From assembly GCA_030407315.1 (NCBI GenBank), contig JALQPE010000038.1, positions 183,438 through 247,437 of the forward strand: a stretch of 64,000 nucleotides of DNA, written 5' to 3'. The number at the start of each line of letters is the position of its first letter. Within the stretch, counting starts at the first letter, position 1. The notes under the pieces were generated by a model, which was not told where the DNA came from, made no database searches, and saw nothing but the letters and a program-made list of their open reading frames with translations. The stretch comes from Asparagopsis taxiformis (lineage: Eukaryota > Rhodophyta > Florideophyceae > Bonnemaisoniales > Bonnemaisoniaceae). Positions 1 through 9,527 of the stretch are shown one piece after another. The position numbers and the translations under genes are program-made.

Positions 1-984
1 TTAATGAGGAGAAGCCCTAGTGCGACCCGACGGCGGCAGGCCGGCACGTCCATGTTGCATGGAAGCAGCCTGCGAAATTGGCGCCGACGGAACGGGTGAC
101 ATCTTTCTCCTTTTGCCCGACGGATGTGGTGCATCGGCAAAGTCATGATTAGCGGCGGAGGACGAGGCATGTCGTCGCCGACGCGTCGGTAATTCATCCA
201 TATCAGCCGCCGCTTCCTTCTCAGCCCGTTCAGCCGAGGCGCGCAAGCGCGCCGAGGCTGCTCGCGACGACATTCGTCCACCACGTCCGAGACACTTTTC
301 AACGTGCTGCGCGTAACGCGAAGCGGAGATATTGGACGCGCAGTTGGAACATTCTACCGTCACATTCTTATCACTGTAAAGCAGACGCGAGCCATACTTT
401 GTTGGCGCGATTTTGGCGACGCGAAGGGTGTCATTGCGATGCGACGGCTTGCTGGACTTTGCATCGTGTTTTGCGGCATGTTTCTGAAAGACGGTGACAC
501 GTCGAGCGGCCTCGGCATCGAGATAGGCATGATGTTTTAACTGGACAGCCACCTCCATGATTGCCCAGTTTATCATATCATTATATACCTCCATTGCAAC
601 GGAAGCGATGGTGAAATGGTCGTTCTGGGCGTCGGAATCCTTGAGCAAATGCTGGCCGTCCTTGAGGGCGTTGAGGAGGAGCTGGGTGTGGAGGGCGGTT
701 TGCTGCGAGTGATGGGGCGGGGCGGTGGCGGCGGCAGGGGCGGATCTGCCAAGCGGGTTGGCATGAGGGGGAAGATCTACGACATCGCAGAGGGCGGGTT
801 TTCGCGGGGGACGCGGGACATCGGATGCAATTCTGTCCGGAATGGACTCGTTGTCCGACTTGGAAATTGGCTGCGAGGATGGCGAGCAGGTGGCGGCTGA
901 ATTGGAGTTGCTGCCGGAAGCGGGAGTTGGTGCTGCGGAAACTGGATGGCCTGAACTGCGACCTCTGCGCTTCCGGGGTGCCAT
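1..984 (-). CDS. SGF11: SAGA deubiquitinase-module subunit, Sgf11/ATXN7L3-like
   Basis: A 327-residue protein with an Sgf11-type zinc finger: Cys212, Cys215, His227 and Cys231 (C-X2-C-X11-H-X3-C), followed by a basic stretch with RxxR-type arginines. In known SAGA complexes this finger helps dock the Ubp8/USP22 deubiquitinase on the nucleosome so that histone H2B ubiquitin is removed. Residues about 95-165 form a likely helix, matching the N-terminal helix that Sgf11 uses to bind the rest of the module. The first 90 residues and the tail are low-complexity, rich in Ser, Pro, Ala and Arg, and carry KRRK-type nuclear localisation sequences. The length is nearer animal ATXN7L3 than the short yeast protein. 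The start is the ATG at 984 and the stop lies at the window's first bases, so the gene is complete. Family assignment rests on the finger and the helix; the role is inferred from family. Confidence 0.75.
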   Translation of the reverse strand: MAPRKRRGRSSGHPVSAAPTPASGSNSNSAATCSPSSQPISKSDNESIPDRIASDVPRPPRKPALCDVVDLPPHANPLGRSAPAAATAPPHHSQQTALHTQLLLNALKDGQHLLKDSDAQNDHFTIASVAMEVYNDMINWAIMEVAVQLKHHAYLDAEAARRVTVFQKHAAKHDAKSSKPSHRNDTLRVAKIAPTKYGSRLLYSDKNVTVECSNCASNISASRYAQHVEKCLGRGGRMSSRAASARLRASAERAEKEAAADMDELPTRRRRHASSSAANHDFADAPHPSGKRRKMSPVPSAPISQAASMQHGRAGLPPSGRTRASPH

Positions 985-1332
985 TAAGTTTCAGCGAACG
1001 GACATGGAGTGGCACATAGCCGAGTAAATTGACGCCAAAGAGGAGCGAAGAGGCGTGGCGGCGTATGAGCGTGTGGAACGATTGTGGTCGCACACGAGAC
1101 GGCAGCAACAAATGACTTGATCTTTTTATTTCAATTTTCATCGTGCGCGAAAATATGTAATCAATGAATGTTGGCTGCCGTTGGATCGACGGATGCGGCC
1201 GACGTGCAATCGCAAGATGTAATGCGCTGCCGATTGGAGCAACGCCGAGCTCGACGCAACTTTTGTCGCCAACGCCATGACGTGGACTCACTTGATAGGC
1301 CACTGGTTCGCTGTTTCCTAAGGTACATATCT
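985..1332. other. Intergenic spacer between two tandem minus-strand genes
   Basis: About 350 bases holding the presumed promoter of the Sgf11-like gene and the 3' end of the NSF gene. No conserved ORF or repeat is visible. Confidence 0.5.
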
Positions 1333-3585
1333 TTACAAAACATCTCGCAACACAGCAGTTAATCGATCCATTTGCATCATGTACCCGCCTTTTGCGTCTT
1401 CAGTTCTTGCCATGTTCAGAATCATCAGCAACTTTTTCACCCCGAGCGACTCCGCCTCCAGCATGGACACCGCCAGCTCTCGCTCCGCACTGTTCCGAAA
1501 CAGAGTCCGTCGAATCCCGCTACTTTCCAATGCCGCAAAGTTCCCGTCCGCCTGCTGAGACAAATTGATCGATTCAGCAGAGCCGTCCAGTATTGCTGAT
1601 ATTTCCGCACCTGATAACGTCGGTGTGTGTAGAGTTGCTGAAAATGCTCCCTTGTAGTCCAATTTCTCCATCACATCCACACAACTCGTCGTGGCCACAA
1701 TTAGCAGTCGCCGCCCCTTCGGAGGCACCTGCTTTGTCAACACCATTAGAGTTTGCAGCACAATGTTGGAAAATCGCGGTCCAATCGGAGAATATTCAAT
1801 CATTCGTTCAATATTGTCAAGCACAATAACAGACAGCGCTGATTTGTGCGCATCGTCAAACACCTTTGCAAGAGCTTGGCATTTCGCAGGTTCTGAATAC
1901 CCTACGTACGATTCCGGAGTAATCAAACGTACAAAAGGAAACCCAGATTCAACCGCGAGCAACGCTGCTAGCGCCGTCTTTCCAGTACCAGGACGGCCCT
2001 CTATCAGCACTGAAAGCAACGGCGATCGATCTGAAGTTGCAACTTCGTCACGAAACAGTTTACCAGCTTCCAATAATTTGTGCATCCTCTCCCCGTGGAT
2101 CACAAATCCGCCCAGCAAGCATCGTGCGAAATCGTCTCGACCCATCCCAAATGCAGGCTGCACTTCTACCATAGCCCTCCGGAAATCGTCCATTCCAACC
2201 TGCATTCCAGAAGCATCAACTTGTTTTTGTAGATCCCGATAATCCACATGTCTGTTCAGAGCAAAAGCAGCAGCCGATTTGCACAACCCTTCGATTTCAG
2301 CACCAGAATAATTCTTAGTTTGCGATGCAATTGTCTCAATGCTTACATCTCCGCCTAGCATCCTATTCTCCTTCATCTTTGATGTGTGAATGCGTAGAAT
2401 TTGTTGTCGGCCATGTTCATCTGGCAGTGATATTTCAACATGAACTTCCAGACGCCCCGGTCTTAGCAATGCTTCATCAATCATGTCTTTTCGATTCGTC
2501 ATGCCAATAACCAGAATGTTGTTCAGAGCATTTACACCATCAATCTTCGACAGCAGTTGGTTTACGACTGTGTCCCCAACCCCAGTGGAGCTTCCGCTCA
2601 TACCACGCTGTTTGCAAATGGCGTCAATTTCATCAAAGATGATAATGTGCAGATCTGATCCTTCGCCATTCTCTGCATATTCAGCTTCAGCATCGGCAAA
2701 TAAGTTTCGAATGTTCTCCTCACTCTGACCGACATACTTATTGAGAACTTCAGGGCCGTTGACGACCTTGGGTTCCTTTCCATTTAGCATTTTCCCAATT
2801 TGTCGAGCGATCAACGTCTTTCCAGTACCGGGCGGACCGTATAACAGCATACCTTTCACATGCTGAATTCCAAGCTTTTGGATAACGGAAGCAGGGAACA
2901 CGCGAGATGCAAACGCTCGTCGAAAAATATCAGAGAACTCCTTATCAAGTCCACCAATTCCCATTTTCTCAAAGTTAAAGTCAGCTTTGAAAACTTCTTT
3001 CGGACGGGAATCGCCGCCCTTTACTCGCACTAGAGAGCCAGGTGCTTTAGCAAAGAAAAACTCAGTATCCGCTGTGATACTAGCCTTCTCGACAGATGAG
3101 TCGGCCACAAGTGACGTCGTCTTTAGCAGTAAAGAAGTACCGAAAAAATCGAGAACGTAAGACTGGCCTAGCGACGGAACATGTCCTGCTAGACGCTTTT
3201 TGCACTGTTCGATCAGATCGTCTGCCTCCAAATCTGCTCTACCACCCTTTTTGGAAACCAAATCAACTTCAAATGTGGCTGCTACCGCGATGATTGCCTT
3301 CTTTCGCGGCCATGCAAATGGCGTAACTGATACGGGATCTCCCAATGCCAATCGTAGTTCGCGTCTTTGAATTGCGTTAAATCCAATGTGCGATGGACTA
3401 ACCGCATCATGAGCAGTTACGACATAGACATTGTTTGAACCCACAGTTGCCAATCCAGTTACAGTTGAAAAGTCGGATGGATTCACAAACACTCGATTCG
3501 TGCGCGCTAGGTCATTCGATGGACACGACGCTGCGTTCAGCTTTGCTGAAGAGCCCATGAGGCCGCCCAACTTCCAGGATGCCAT
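1333..3585 (-). CDS. NSF: Vesicle-fusing ATPase NSF/Sec18
   Basis: A full-length 750-residue NSF. This double-AAA+ ATPase binds SNAP and pulls apart SNARE complexes after membrane fusion in the secretory pathway. The N domain (about 25-195) is followed by D1, with Walker A GPPGTGKT at 250-257 and Walker B IIIFDEID at 314-321, and the GMTNRKDMIDEALLRPGRLE segment containing sensor 1 and the arginine finger. D2 has Walker A GRPGTGKT at 530-537 and the degenerate Walker B VIVLDNIE at 586-593. That degenerate motif is typical of the NSF D2 ring, which binds ATP mainly for hexamer assembly. The length matches animal and plant NSF (about 740-760), and the frame is open with no break. The start is the ATG at 3585. 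It is a single-exon housekeeping gene, in tandem with the Sgf11-like gene downstream. Identification is firm. Confidence 0.96.
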   Translation of the reverse strand: MASWKLGGLMGSSAKLNAASCPSNDLARTNRVFVNPSDFSTVTGLATVGSNNVYVVTAHDAVSPSHIGFNAIQRRELRLALGDPVSVTPFAWPRKKAIIAVAATFEVDLVSKKGGRADLEADDLIEQCKKRLAGHVPSLGQSYVLDFFGTSLLLKTTSLVADSSVEKASITADTEFFFAKAPGSLVRVKGGDSRPKEVFKADFNFEKMGIGGLDKEFSDIFRRAFASRVFPASVIQKLGIQHVKGMLLYGPPGTGKTLIARQIGKMLNGKEPKVVNGPEVLNKYVGQSEENIRNLFADAEAEYAENGEGSDLHIIIFDEIDAICKQRGMSGSSTGVGDTVVNQLLSKIDGVNALNNILVIGMTNRKDMIDEALLRPGRLEVHVEISLPDEHGRQQILRIHTSKMKENRMLGGDVSIETIASQTKNYSGAEIEGLCKSAAAFALNRHVDYRDLQKQVDASGMQVGMDDFRRAMVEVQPAFGMGRDDFARCLLGGFVIHGERMHKLLEAGKLFRDEVATSDRSPLLSVLIEGRPGTGKTALAALLAVESGFPFVRLITPESYVGYSEPAKCQALAKVFDDAHKSALSVIVLDNIERMIEYSPIGPRFSNIVLQTLMVLTKQVPPKGRRLLIVATTSCVDVMEKLDYKGAFSATLHTPTLSGAEISAILDGSAESINLSQQADGNFAALESSGIRRTLFRNSAERELAVSMLEAESLGVKKLLMILNMARTEDAKGGYMMQMDRLTAVLRDVL

Positions 3586-4440
3586 AATTTGGACTCCAAG
3601 TTATGAGCAACGGCCTAGAGTTGTATGTTTCGTAATAATGCTTTGGAAAGATAGATTCGCTGTCTGGTTAGAACGGTAAGGACGTCTGTGCGGTGGAACG
3701 GCCGAAGCTATTTCAGAAACGAAGTTATCGCACTGGAACAGTTCAGGTGGTCTGTCAAAGTTGTCGACAGAATCAAAACCGGAACATGTTAGTGTCTACG
3801 CAACAACTCATTGGCTGTTGATGGAATGATTGCTGTGATGAAGTGTGCTCCCCACGTATACCACGTGTACACATAGTGTTACATGCTTCGAGCCATTTCC
3901 ATCATGTCTCGACAACTCAATAGTGTCCGTTGCAGCGATGCGGTGTTGTTGCAGTGCTGAAACATGGCTGGCGAGTCTCAAGATAATCTGCTCATCTTGA
4001 TAGATCTCAGCGAAGGTTATGGGGGTTAGAATACGTAGAGCTACAATTTAAGGCCTGAGTTTACCAGAAAGCTATTACTGGCCTTGAGATATAACTCGAC
4101 GGAAAATTGGATTTGGTCGCACATTTTCCTTTCTTTACAAATCGGAGCAAGGCGTACTCCGCAATCACAAGTGATTGTCAACTTGATGTAATTCTTTTGC
4201 GTAAGTTGAAGAACATATCCAATTCTGCAAACTTGAATACGACTCGCAATCAATGGAAATGTTCACCCAGTGTCGAATTGCTCAACTACATTGAGCCAAT
4301 AGTATGATTGTCAGTCAACAAGCCACTTCCGGACAACACTTTCTGCAAGGTCATGTCGTTTTATTCACATGTTTCGAGAAGTAACGAAGCCATGATCTTG
4401 GGACCTCGTGAGACTGGCACAATACTGCTCCCGTGCATGT
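3586..4440. other. Intergenic region upstream of NSF
   Basis: About 855 bases between the 5' end of NSF and the 3' end of the G-patch gene. It contains a CACGTG box at 3862-3867 inside a CACGTATACCACGTG context, a possible bHLH/bZIP site in the NSF promoter. No credible ORF was seen. Confidence 0.4.
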
Positions 4441-7134
4441 TCATAAGTCATCAACATCCTCGGGTGAAAGCAAACCAATGAAATCTGCCTTTCGTAACCT
4501 CCTAAAGTCCTTTCTGGCCAGTGGTACTACATTGTCATTGCTGACCCATTCAAGATTCTCATATTTGTGGAACTCAATGAGCGAATAACCTTGTTTAGGG
4601 CCGTTCATGTTATATTCCCCATACTTCTCGATTCCCCCATACCACAAGCCATCTGCAGAATACAGAGCAAGAACTCGCCTACGCTTCGGTAATTTTGCCC
4701 AAGTCACTGCAAACTTTTCTATAAATACTCCTCTATCATTCAGAGCTTTTTGCAACGAAAAACTCGTATCCTCCAATCCATTCTCTAGCCCAATCACCCG
4801 CAATATGGTCTCCTTCTTTCCCACAGAGACTGTCATTGCACCAGATCCCATAATTGCTGCTGCAGTACAGCCTCCTAAAACAGTATCTCCACAGGCGCTT
4901 TCTTTCGTCAAAAATACACTCTGTCTGGCCCGAAGGCCGACTCTACACAATAAATCCTTTCGCGTCTCCAAGTATGGCCATTCGTCTCCATCTTTTATGC
5001 AACTTCGCGGTCCTTGAAGGAAGCAATTTGACAAGTTTAAATGTTTGAGTTCGTCAGACAGTCTTCCACGGCTTCCAGTGTGCAACAAACCAAAGTATAC
5101 ATCCCGAGAATAAGACTTCAACAGATCAAGTACCTCTGTGTGCAATACAGGTGCTTCTACAGTCTTGTAGATTTTGTTTAACTCATCCATAAGAGCGTCC
5201 ATTGAAGACACAGAATCTTCATTTCCAGCTTCAAGCAGTATCTTATGGATAGAATCTGTATCGCTCAAATCCCTTGGCTCCAAATTCAGTATTCTTTCGA
5301 CATTGACAGTTTTCGGGATTGCATCTGACTGTTGAAATAATGCTTTGAAAGCCGCAATTCGCCTCGCGTGAGAATTCTTAATGAGCACATTGACATCAAG
5401 AATGATCGCTCTTCGGCTATTATCAAACTCGGAGTCCTCTCTCGCTGTTTCATATTCATCGTTTTCATCCAAATCGACCGAGGAATTTGCGGTACCGCCA
5501 GTGCTGGCCGCGACCGCCCCAGGCTTTGTAGCATTCTCTCTGGAATTTCGTGCAGAAACCTTGCGGCGGTTATACACATCAGATCCAAGTTGGACACGAT
5601 GAGCTTCATTGTCTACTCGTTTTTTTGAATTCATGTCGCCCTTGAACGACGTTGGAAGTACACTGGAGTTATGCCCGTTTCGCTTTGGAGAATTCTTGGC
5701 ATCAACCAATTCATCATCGATGGTTTCTGGAGATTGCAACCCGATACCAGGCCTTCCAGTGCGAGGTTTCTTGATCCGGATAGGTTCTGCGATGCCATCC
5801 TCCTGTCTACCAAGACGTCCCTTAAACCCCATCTTTTCCAAGATGCGAGAGCCATAAGACGGGGCCGGGGCCTTAGGACTGCCTGTATTATCCGTAAGCT
5901 TCCCAGTAATGGCACTGGGTAAGCCTCGACTGTCATGCTGGTCTACAGAAATAGTTTGCACCTCGTGCCATGTTCGTTTGCGAGGAGCATTGCAGAATTT
6001 CATCCCTAATTGCATATCCTTCTCAAAGCTAGTAAGGGGTTTCTCAGGCAGTGATTTCTCTGGTTGCACAGCCTCCTTTTCGATAGCAGCATCACGATTT
6101 TCGTCTTTTTCCAAACTGTCTACATTGTCCTGCCCGTTTTGGGTAGGGGCAGCAGGCGCGTTGGGCTCTGTCTGTAACAATTCATTGGGGTTGTTCTGGG
6201 CCATGTCAAACAGTTCTGCCAACAGCGCCTCGGGCTGTTCCTCTGCGGGCTTTTTTTGCGGCTTGGAATCGGACTTTGCTTCTACGTCGGGTGGTTGCAG
6301 TAGATTGCTTTCTAGCAAGGTATCCTTATCGGAGCCATCGCTTATTTCAACACAAGCGTTCTGCAATGAAGCAGGTGGACGGTGGCGAGTTAAAGCTGAG
6401 GGATCGCGTCTGCCGGAATTACAGTCTAAAGGTGCGAAATGAGTATCGTCGTTGTCTTCGGGTGAGGAAGAGAAATAGTTGGAAGAATCTGTGCAGAATT
6501 CTTGGTCAGAGACGGCACTGCTATACTCTGAACTTTTTAGGGCGGATTGCAGGCGCTTCTTTTCAAGTCTGGTGGGATAACCGGGCCTGAAAGACGCCAA
6601 AGCAGAGCCGCGGTAATAGCTGGAGAGAAGGGAACGAGGGATACGAGAGGGTTGAAAATACTGGTCTTCCTCAGGTGGGACTAGAAAATGTGTGTATTTT
6701 TTCAGGCCCCTTGAGACGCGCTTGAAGGCAGGAACGGCCTTTTGAATTCCGCTGTTGCCAATGTACTGGAGTTGAACGGACGTTGCGCATACACGACGTC
6801 TATGTGTGTGTCTCTCAAGCGGGTTGAGGTCGATATCGGAGGCGGCAGTGGGGTCGATGTCTGGAACAATTTGAGACGGACGTGAAAGCTGGAGAAGTTT
6901 AGGTTTGGATTGGGGAGTGTGGATGTTGTCTTGGTCGACGTCTGAGGTTGGTGGTGAAAAGTTGTTGCGTTTCAAGGTTTCACAAATTCTTTGCTTCCAC
7001 TTGATCTCTCTGTTTGAGTGACGATGGCGAAATGGACGAGATCGGGAGCGGCGCGAAGAGCGGAGCGGAGGGTTGGAAGCTGCGGTGTCAGTTGCGGCAG
7101 CATCGCAAAGTGGCGGCGATGGGATGGGGACCAT
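4441..7134 (-). CDS. G-patch and Tudor-domain protein, probably RNA-processing
   Basis: An 897-residue protein in one open frame. A G-patch lies at about 425-470, with the core ILEKMGFKGRLGRQEDGI. G-patch proteins activate DEAH-box RNA helicases in splicing or ribosome assembly. Near the C-terminus (about 820-870) is a Tudor/SMN-like barrel, recognisable by ALYSADGLWYGGIEKYGEY followed by an aromatic YENLEWV strand. Such barrels bind methylated arginine or lysine. Between them lies a conserved-looking globular stretch (about 570-810) that I cannot assign. The N-terminal 120 residues are Arg/Ser-rich and probably disordered. Animal ZGPAT carries Tudor and G-patch in the opposite order and also has a CCCH finger, which I do not see here. 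The exact helicase partner is unknown. The start is the ATG at 7134. Confidence 0.7.
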   Translation of the reverse strand: MVPIPSPPLCDAAATDTAASNPPLRSSRRSRSRPFRHRHSNREIKWKQRICETLKRNNFSPPTSDVDQDNIHTPQSKPKLLQLSRPSQIVPDIDPTAASDIDLNPLERHTHRRRVCATSVQLQYIGNSGIQKAVPAFKRVSRGLKKYTHFLVPPEEDQYFQPSRIPRSLLSSYYRGSALASFRPGYPTRLEKKRLQSALKSSEYSSAVSDQEFCTDSSNYFSSSPEDNDDTHFAPLDCNSGRRDPSALTRHRPPASLQNACVEISDGSDKDTLLESNLLQPPDVEAKSDSKPQKKPAEEQPEALLAELFDMAQNNPNELLQTEPNAPAAPTQNGQDNVDSLEKDENRDAAIEKEAVQPEKSLPEKPLTSFEKDMQLGMKFCNAPRKRTWHEVQTISVDQHDSRGLPSAITGKLTDNTGSPKAPAPSYGSRILEKMGFKGRLGRQEDGIAEPIRIKKPRTGRPGIGLQSPETIDDELVDAKNSPKRNGHNSSVLPTSFKGDMNSKKRVDNEAHRVQLGSDVYNRRKVSARNSRENATKPGAVAASTGGTANSSVDLDENDEYETAREDSEFDNSRRAIILDVNVLIKNSHARRIAAFKALFQQSDAIPKTVNVERILNLEPRDLSDTDSIHKILLEAGNEDSVSSMDALMDELNKIYKTVEAPVLHTEVLDLLKSYSRDVYFGLLHTGSRGRLSDELKHLNLSNCFLQGPRSCIKDGDEWPYLETRKDLLCRVGLRARQSVFLTKESACGDTVLGGCTAAAIMGSGAMTVSVGKKETILRVIGLENGLEDTSFSLQKALNDRGVFIEKFAVTWAKLPKRRRVLALYSADGLWYGGIEKYGEYNMNGPKQGYSLIEFHKYENLEWVSNDNVVPLARKDFRRLRKADFIGLLSPEDVDDL

Positions 7135-7683
7135 ACACCAGAGACGAGAAAGAAGTTGTGGGTGGCGGGCGTCGCGAACAACTGAACGGAGAGGTGGCGC
7201 CGGTTAGCAGCGTCGGCAGTGAAGGCAGTTTTTTTGGAATGTTTGAACACAGTGAACTTTGTGGCGTATTGGGCGCAGTATGAAGGCAACGGGAGCGGAT
7301 GCACGGAAAGTATGCCACTGGACTTTGATTTGTGCGCCAGCAATGCCAGTCAATGAAGCGTTACACGTACTGTACAGTACAGTATATTGTCAGCATATTG
7401 ATTCTGCAGTATATATGTACATACATACAGTAGCGCTATTTAGCGGCTACTTAACCCTATTGGATCGATTCGCTCTTGCTTGTCGGATTACAGTATACTG
7501 TATTATGTCGGTATCGCCCAACTCACTGCAGTCCCAGTCGCTGTGTACACAACTCGCTGCAGCCCGAGCGCTTTTATCAACTAACTAGACGTTCTCTATC
7601 TCGAATGCTAAACGCAAGCCTTTCCCCATCAGTCTCAAGTACAATTCCATCAGCTCACCGTTGCCGTGCTGTGCCGCACAGCC
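7135..7683. promoter_or_regulatory. Divergent promoter region with TACAGTA-type palindromes
   Basis: About 550 bases separate the 5' ends of the G-patch gene (minus) and the Myb/SANT-like gene (plus). The middle is AT-rich with TATATGTACATACAT-type sequence and repeated TACAGTA/TACTGTA words, including two perfect 14-bp palindromes. This is the likely shared control region; no binding factor is known. Confidence 0.45.
7367..7502. repeat. Two 14-bp perfect palindromes and related TACAGTA words
   Basis: GTACTGTACAGTAC at 7367-7380 and TACAGTATACTGTA at 7489-7502 are each perfect palindromes sharing the ACTGTA/TACAGT half-site. Further TACAGTA or CAGTATAT words lie between them. The arrangement looks like dimeric protein binding sites. 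Confidence 0.5.
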
Positions 7684-8778
7684 ATGGGCAGGGGAAAGTC
7701 GTGGTCGCGTGATGAATCCGTGGCCGTCACAGAGGCATGGAAGCACGTATCTGAAACACACACATCAGCACGTGAGCAGAACAGCAAAACCTTTGCCAAT
7801 GAATTGTATCGAAGATTCATTCAACTCGCCCCGAGCGAGTCCACCGCCCTTGACGGAAGATGGTGCTCCAGATCTCAGTCAGCTGTCAAGAATCAATTTG
7901 ATGCCATCGGCGATGATGTCATGAGATTCAACCTCGTCCTCTCCAATGTGGTCGATCAGGCCATTGCCCACTCCATCGATCCCACCGACTCGCGCGTTCT
8001 CCGCGCTGCCATAGGCGTTCACGTAGGTGCCTGTCCGCCAGTCGTTGATTTTGATCAAATCAAATCCACTGAAACCGATTGGAAGCTGTTCGGAGCCTGG
8101 CGAATACTTCGCACATGTTCCCGTTTCGCTCCTCTCAACTGGCCCGTGTCCAAGACGGAGCCGTCCCCAGAGTCGACCGCCGATCCCCAATTGAACGATG
8201 AACGAGATGCTCAATTTCAACCTGACCAGTCCTCACTCCTGTCCCCGCCCACCGCCCCGCTCAACGTATCCGCCACCCCGATGCGAACACTCGCATCGGC
8301 AGCTGTGTCCGCCATGCCCGTCCCTCCACTCGATTCTGCTCCAGCTCCGGATAGGAAACCTCCCCCACACGCAGCCAAAGAGGAGACAAACACCCATTGG
8401 TCAAAGACTGCGCCACCAGTGGATACAGCACCTCAAATCTCTGATGCCCGCCCCGTAAAGCGTAGGAGACACACTGATATGGACCCAGAACAAACGCCAC
8501 CGCAAAGGCTTCGCAGACAAACCGCCATGGATATTGTTCCACCAGGCTGGAAAGCTCTAGAACTCGTCGGCGAACAGTTAGGTGCCTTGGCCGACGCTCT
8601 AACAGAATATAATGCATTGACGTTATTTTCAAAGCCGGAAATGCAGGGGAAGAAAGAGCGTGCTACCTTTCTCAATGCCATGGCTGAAAAGCATGCGCTC
8701 AAGGCCACCGTAGATCGCGATAAGCTCTTACGTGACACGCAACGAAAGGGCGCTCGTAATAAAGGCGCTGCATCATGA
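7684..8778 (+). CDS. Myb/SANT (trihelix)-like DNA-binding protein
   Basis: A 364-residue protein starting at the ATG at 7684, immediately at MGRGKSWSRDESVAVTEAW. An in-frame GTG 18 bases upstream is not a plausible eukaryotic start. Residues about 1-85 have the spacing of a Myb/SANT-like or trihelix domain: three helices with conserved Trp residues (SWSRDE, TEAWKHV, GRWCSRSQSAVKNQF). This family is common in algae, oomycetes and plants, both as transcription factors and as domesticated transposon proteins. The centre (about 160-280) is Pro/Ala/Thr-rich linker with a basic KRRRH patch. The C-terminus (about 285-364) forms an amphipathic helix that could dimerise. The target genes are unknown. 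It converges on the phosphatase gene with 101 bases between stops. Confidence 0.6.
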   Translation: MGRGKSWSRDESVAVTEAWKHVSETHTSAREQNSKTFANELYRRFIQLAPSESTALDGRWCSRSQSAVKNQFDAIGDDVMRFNLVLSNVVDQAIAHSIDPTDSRVLRAAIGVHVGACPPVVDFDQIKSTETDWKLFGAWRILRTCSRFAPLNWPVSKTEPSPESTADPQLNDERDAQFQPDQSSLLSPPTAPLNVSATPMRTLASAAVSAMPVPPLDSAPAPDRKPPPHAAKEETNTHWSKTAPPVDTAPQISDARPVKRRRHTDMDPEQTPPQRLRRQTAMDIVPPGWKALELVGEQLGALADALTEYNALTLFSKPEMQGKKERATFLNAMAEKHALKATVDRDKLLRDTQRKGARNKGAAS

Positions 8779-8879
8779 TCACTTGCGACCAATTGTAATC
8801 TAGTATCGGCCTATCAACCTTTAAGCTACCAGCCCAGTACAGGCGATTGATTCTACTACGCATGAAATACAATACAACT

Positions 8880-9527
8880 CTATTCCTTTGTGAGATGGTC
8901 TGCCAATCCCTCGCACGCGCCCTCAATTAAGTCTAGCGCATATTCGAAGCCGTCAGCGCCTGAGTAGTACGGATCTGGGACTGCTCTGCCTCGAAAGCTT
9001 TCATCAGGGCTGAACTGGCTCATGATAGCGACTTTAGCTCGTGGCTGCTCAACGTTCCAGTATTTTCGTGCCGTTTCAATCGACTGAATATTGCTAGAAT
9101 CCATGCCGACAATGATCTCGAATTTGTCAAAATCCTCCGGTTTGAGGGGACGAGAGCGACTCTCCAATGTGAGTCCGCGCTTCATGGCTGCTTGTCGCAT
9201 ACGAGGATCGGCGGGATCACCCTCGTGGTAACTGAAGCCGTTCTCGATGTACCAGTCGGGGCTACCACCGCCGGTGCCGCAAGAATCTACGAAAAAGGTT
9301 TCGGTGAGACCGCGTTGCTCCAGGACTCCATTCATGACAGCCTCGGCTGCTGGGGAGCGACATATGTTGCCGAGACATAGCATGAGAATTCCACGTTTGT
9401 CGTTTGAATTTGCCGAAGCCATTACGGCTATGTGTCGATGCGTTTTTGCCGGTCTGTGTACAGCGCGGTTTGAAATTGAATGTCGATTCAGACGAATTAG
9501 TGTCGGTGTTACAAAAGCGCCTGGCAT
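8880..9527 (-). CDS. Low-molecular-weight protein tyrosine phosphatase
   Basis: A 215-residue LMW-PTP. The P-loop CX5R is CLGNICRS with Cys51 as nucleophile and Arg57 binding phosphate, and the general-acid Asp185 lies in the family motif DPYY. These residues are what is needed to hydrolyse phosphotyrosine through a cysteinyl-phosphate intermediate. The catalytic domain covers about 45-213, matching the usual length of about 155 plus a short tail. The first 35 residues are Arg/His-rich with almost no acidic residues and could be an organelle targeting sequence. An alternative in-frame ATG at residue 36 (MASANSND) would give a cytosolic form, so the start is uncertain between the two. Function is secure at the enzyme-family level; substrates are unknown. 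Confidence 0.92.
   Translation of the reverse strand: MPGAFVTPTLIRLNRHSISNRAVHRPAKTHRHIAVMASANSNDKRGILMLCLGNICRSPAAEAVMNGVLEQRGLTETFFVDSCGTGGGSPDWYIENGFSYHEGDPADPRMRQAAMKRGLTLESRSRPLKPEDFDKFEIIVGMDSSNIQSIETARKYWNVEQPRAKVAIMSQFSPDESFRGRAVPDPYYSGADGFEYALDLIEGACEGLADHLTKE

Noticed and set aside
581..1303. A 240-codon minus-strand frame over the Sgf11-like gene
   Set aside because: It overlaps the Sgf11-like gene in another frame, with Arg/Pro/Ser-biased composition and no domain.
7666..7683. A GTG start six codons upstream for the Myb/SANT-like gene
   Set aside because: Eukaryotic nuclear genes rarely use GTG, and the ATG at 7684 begins the conserved domain.
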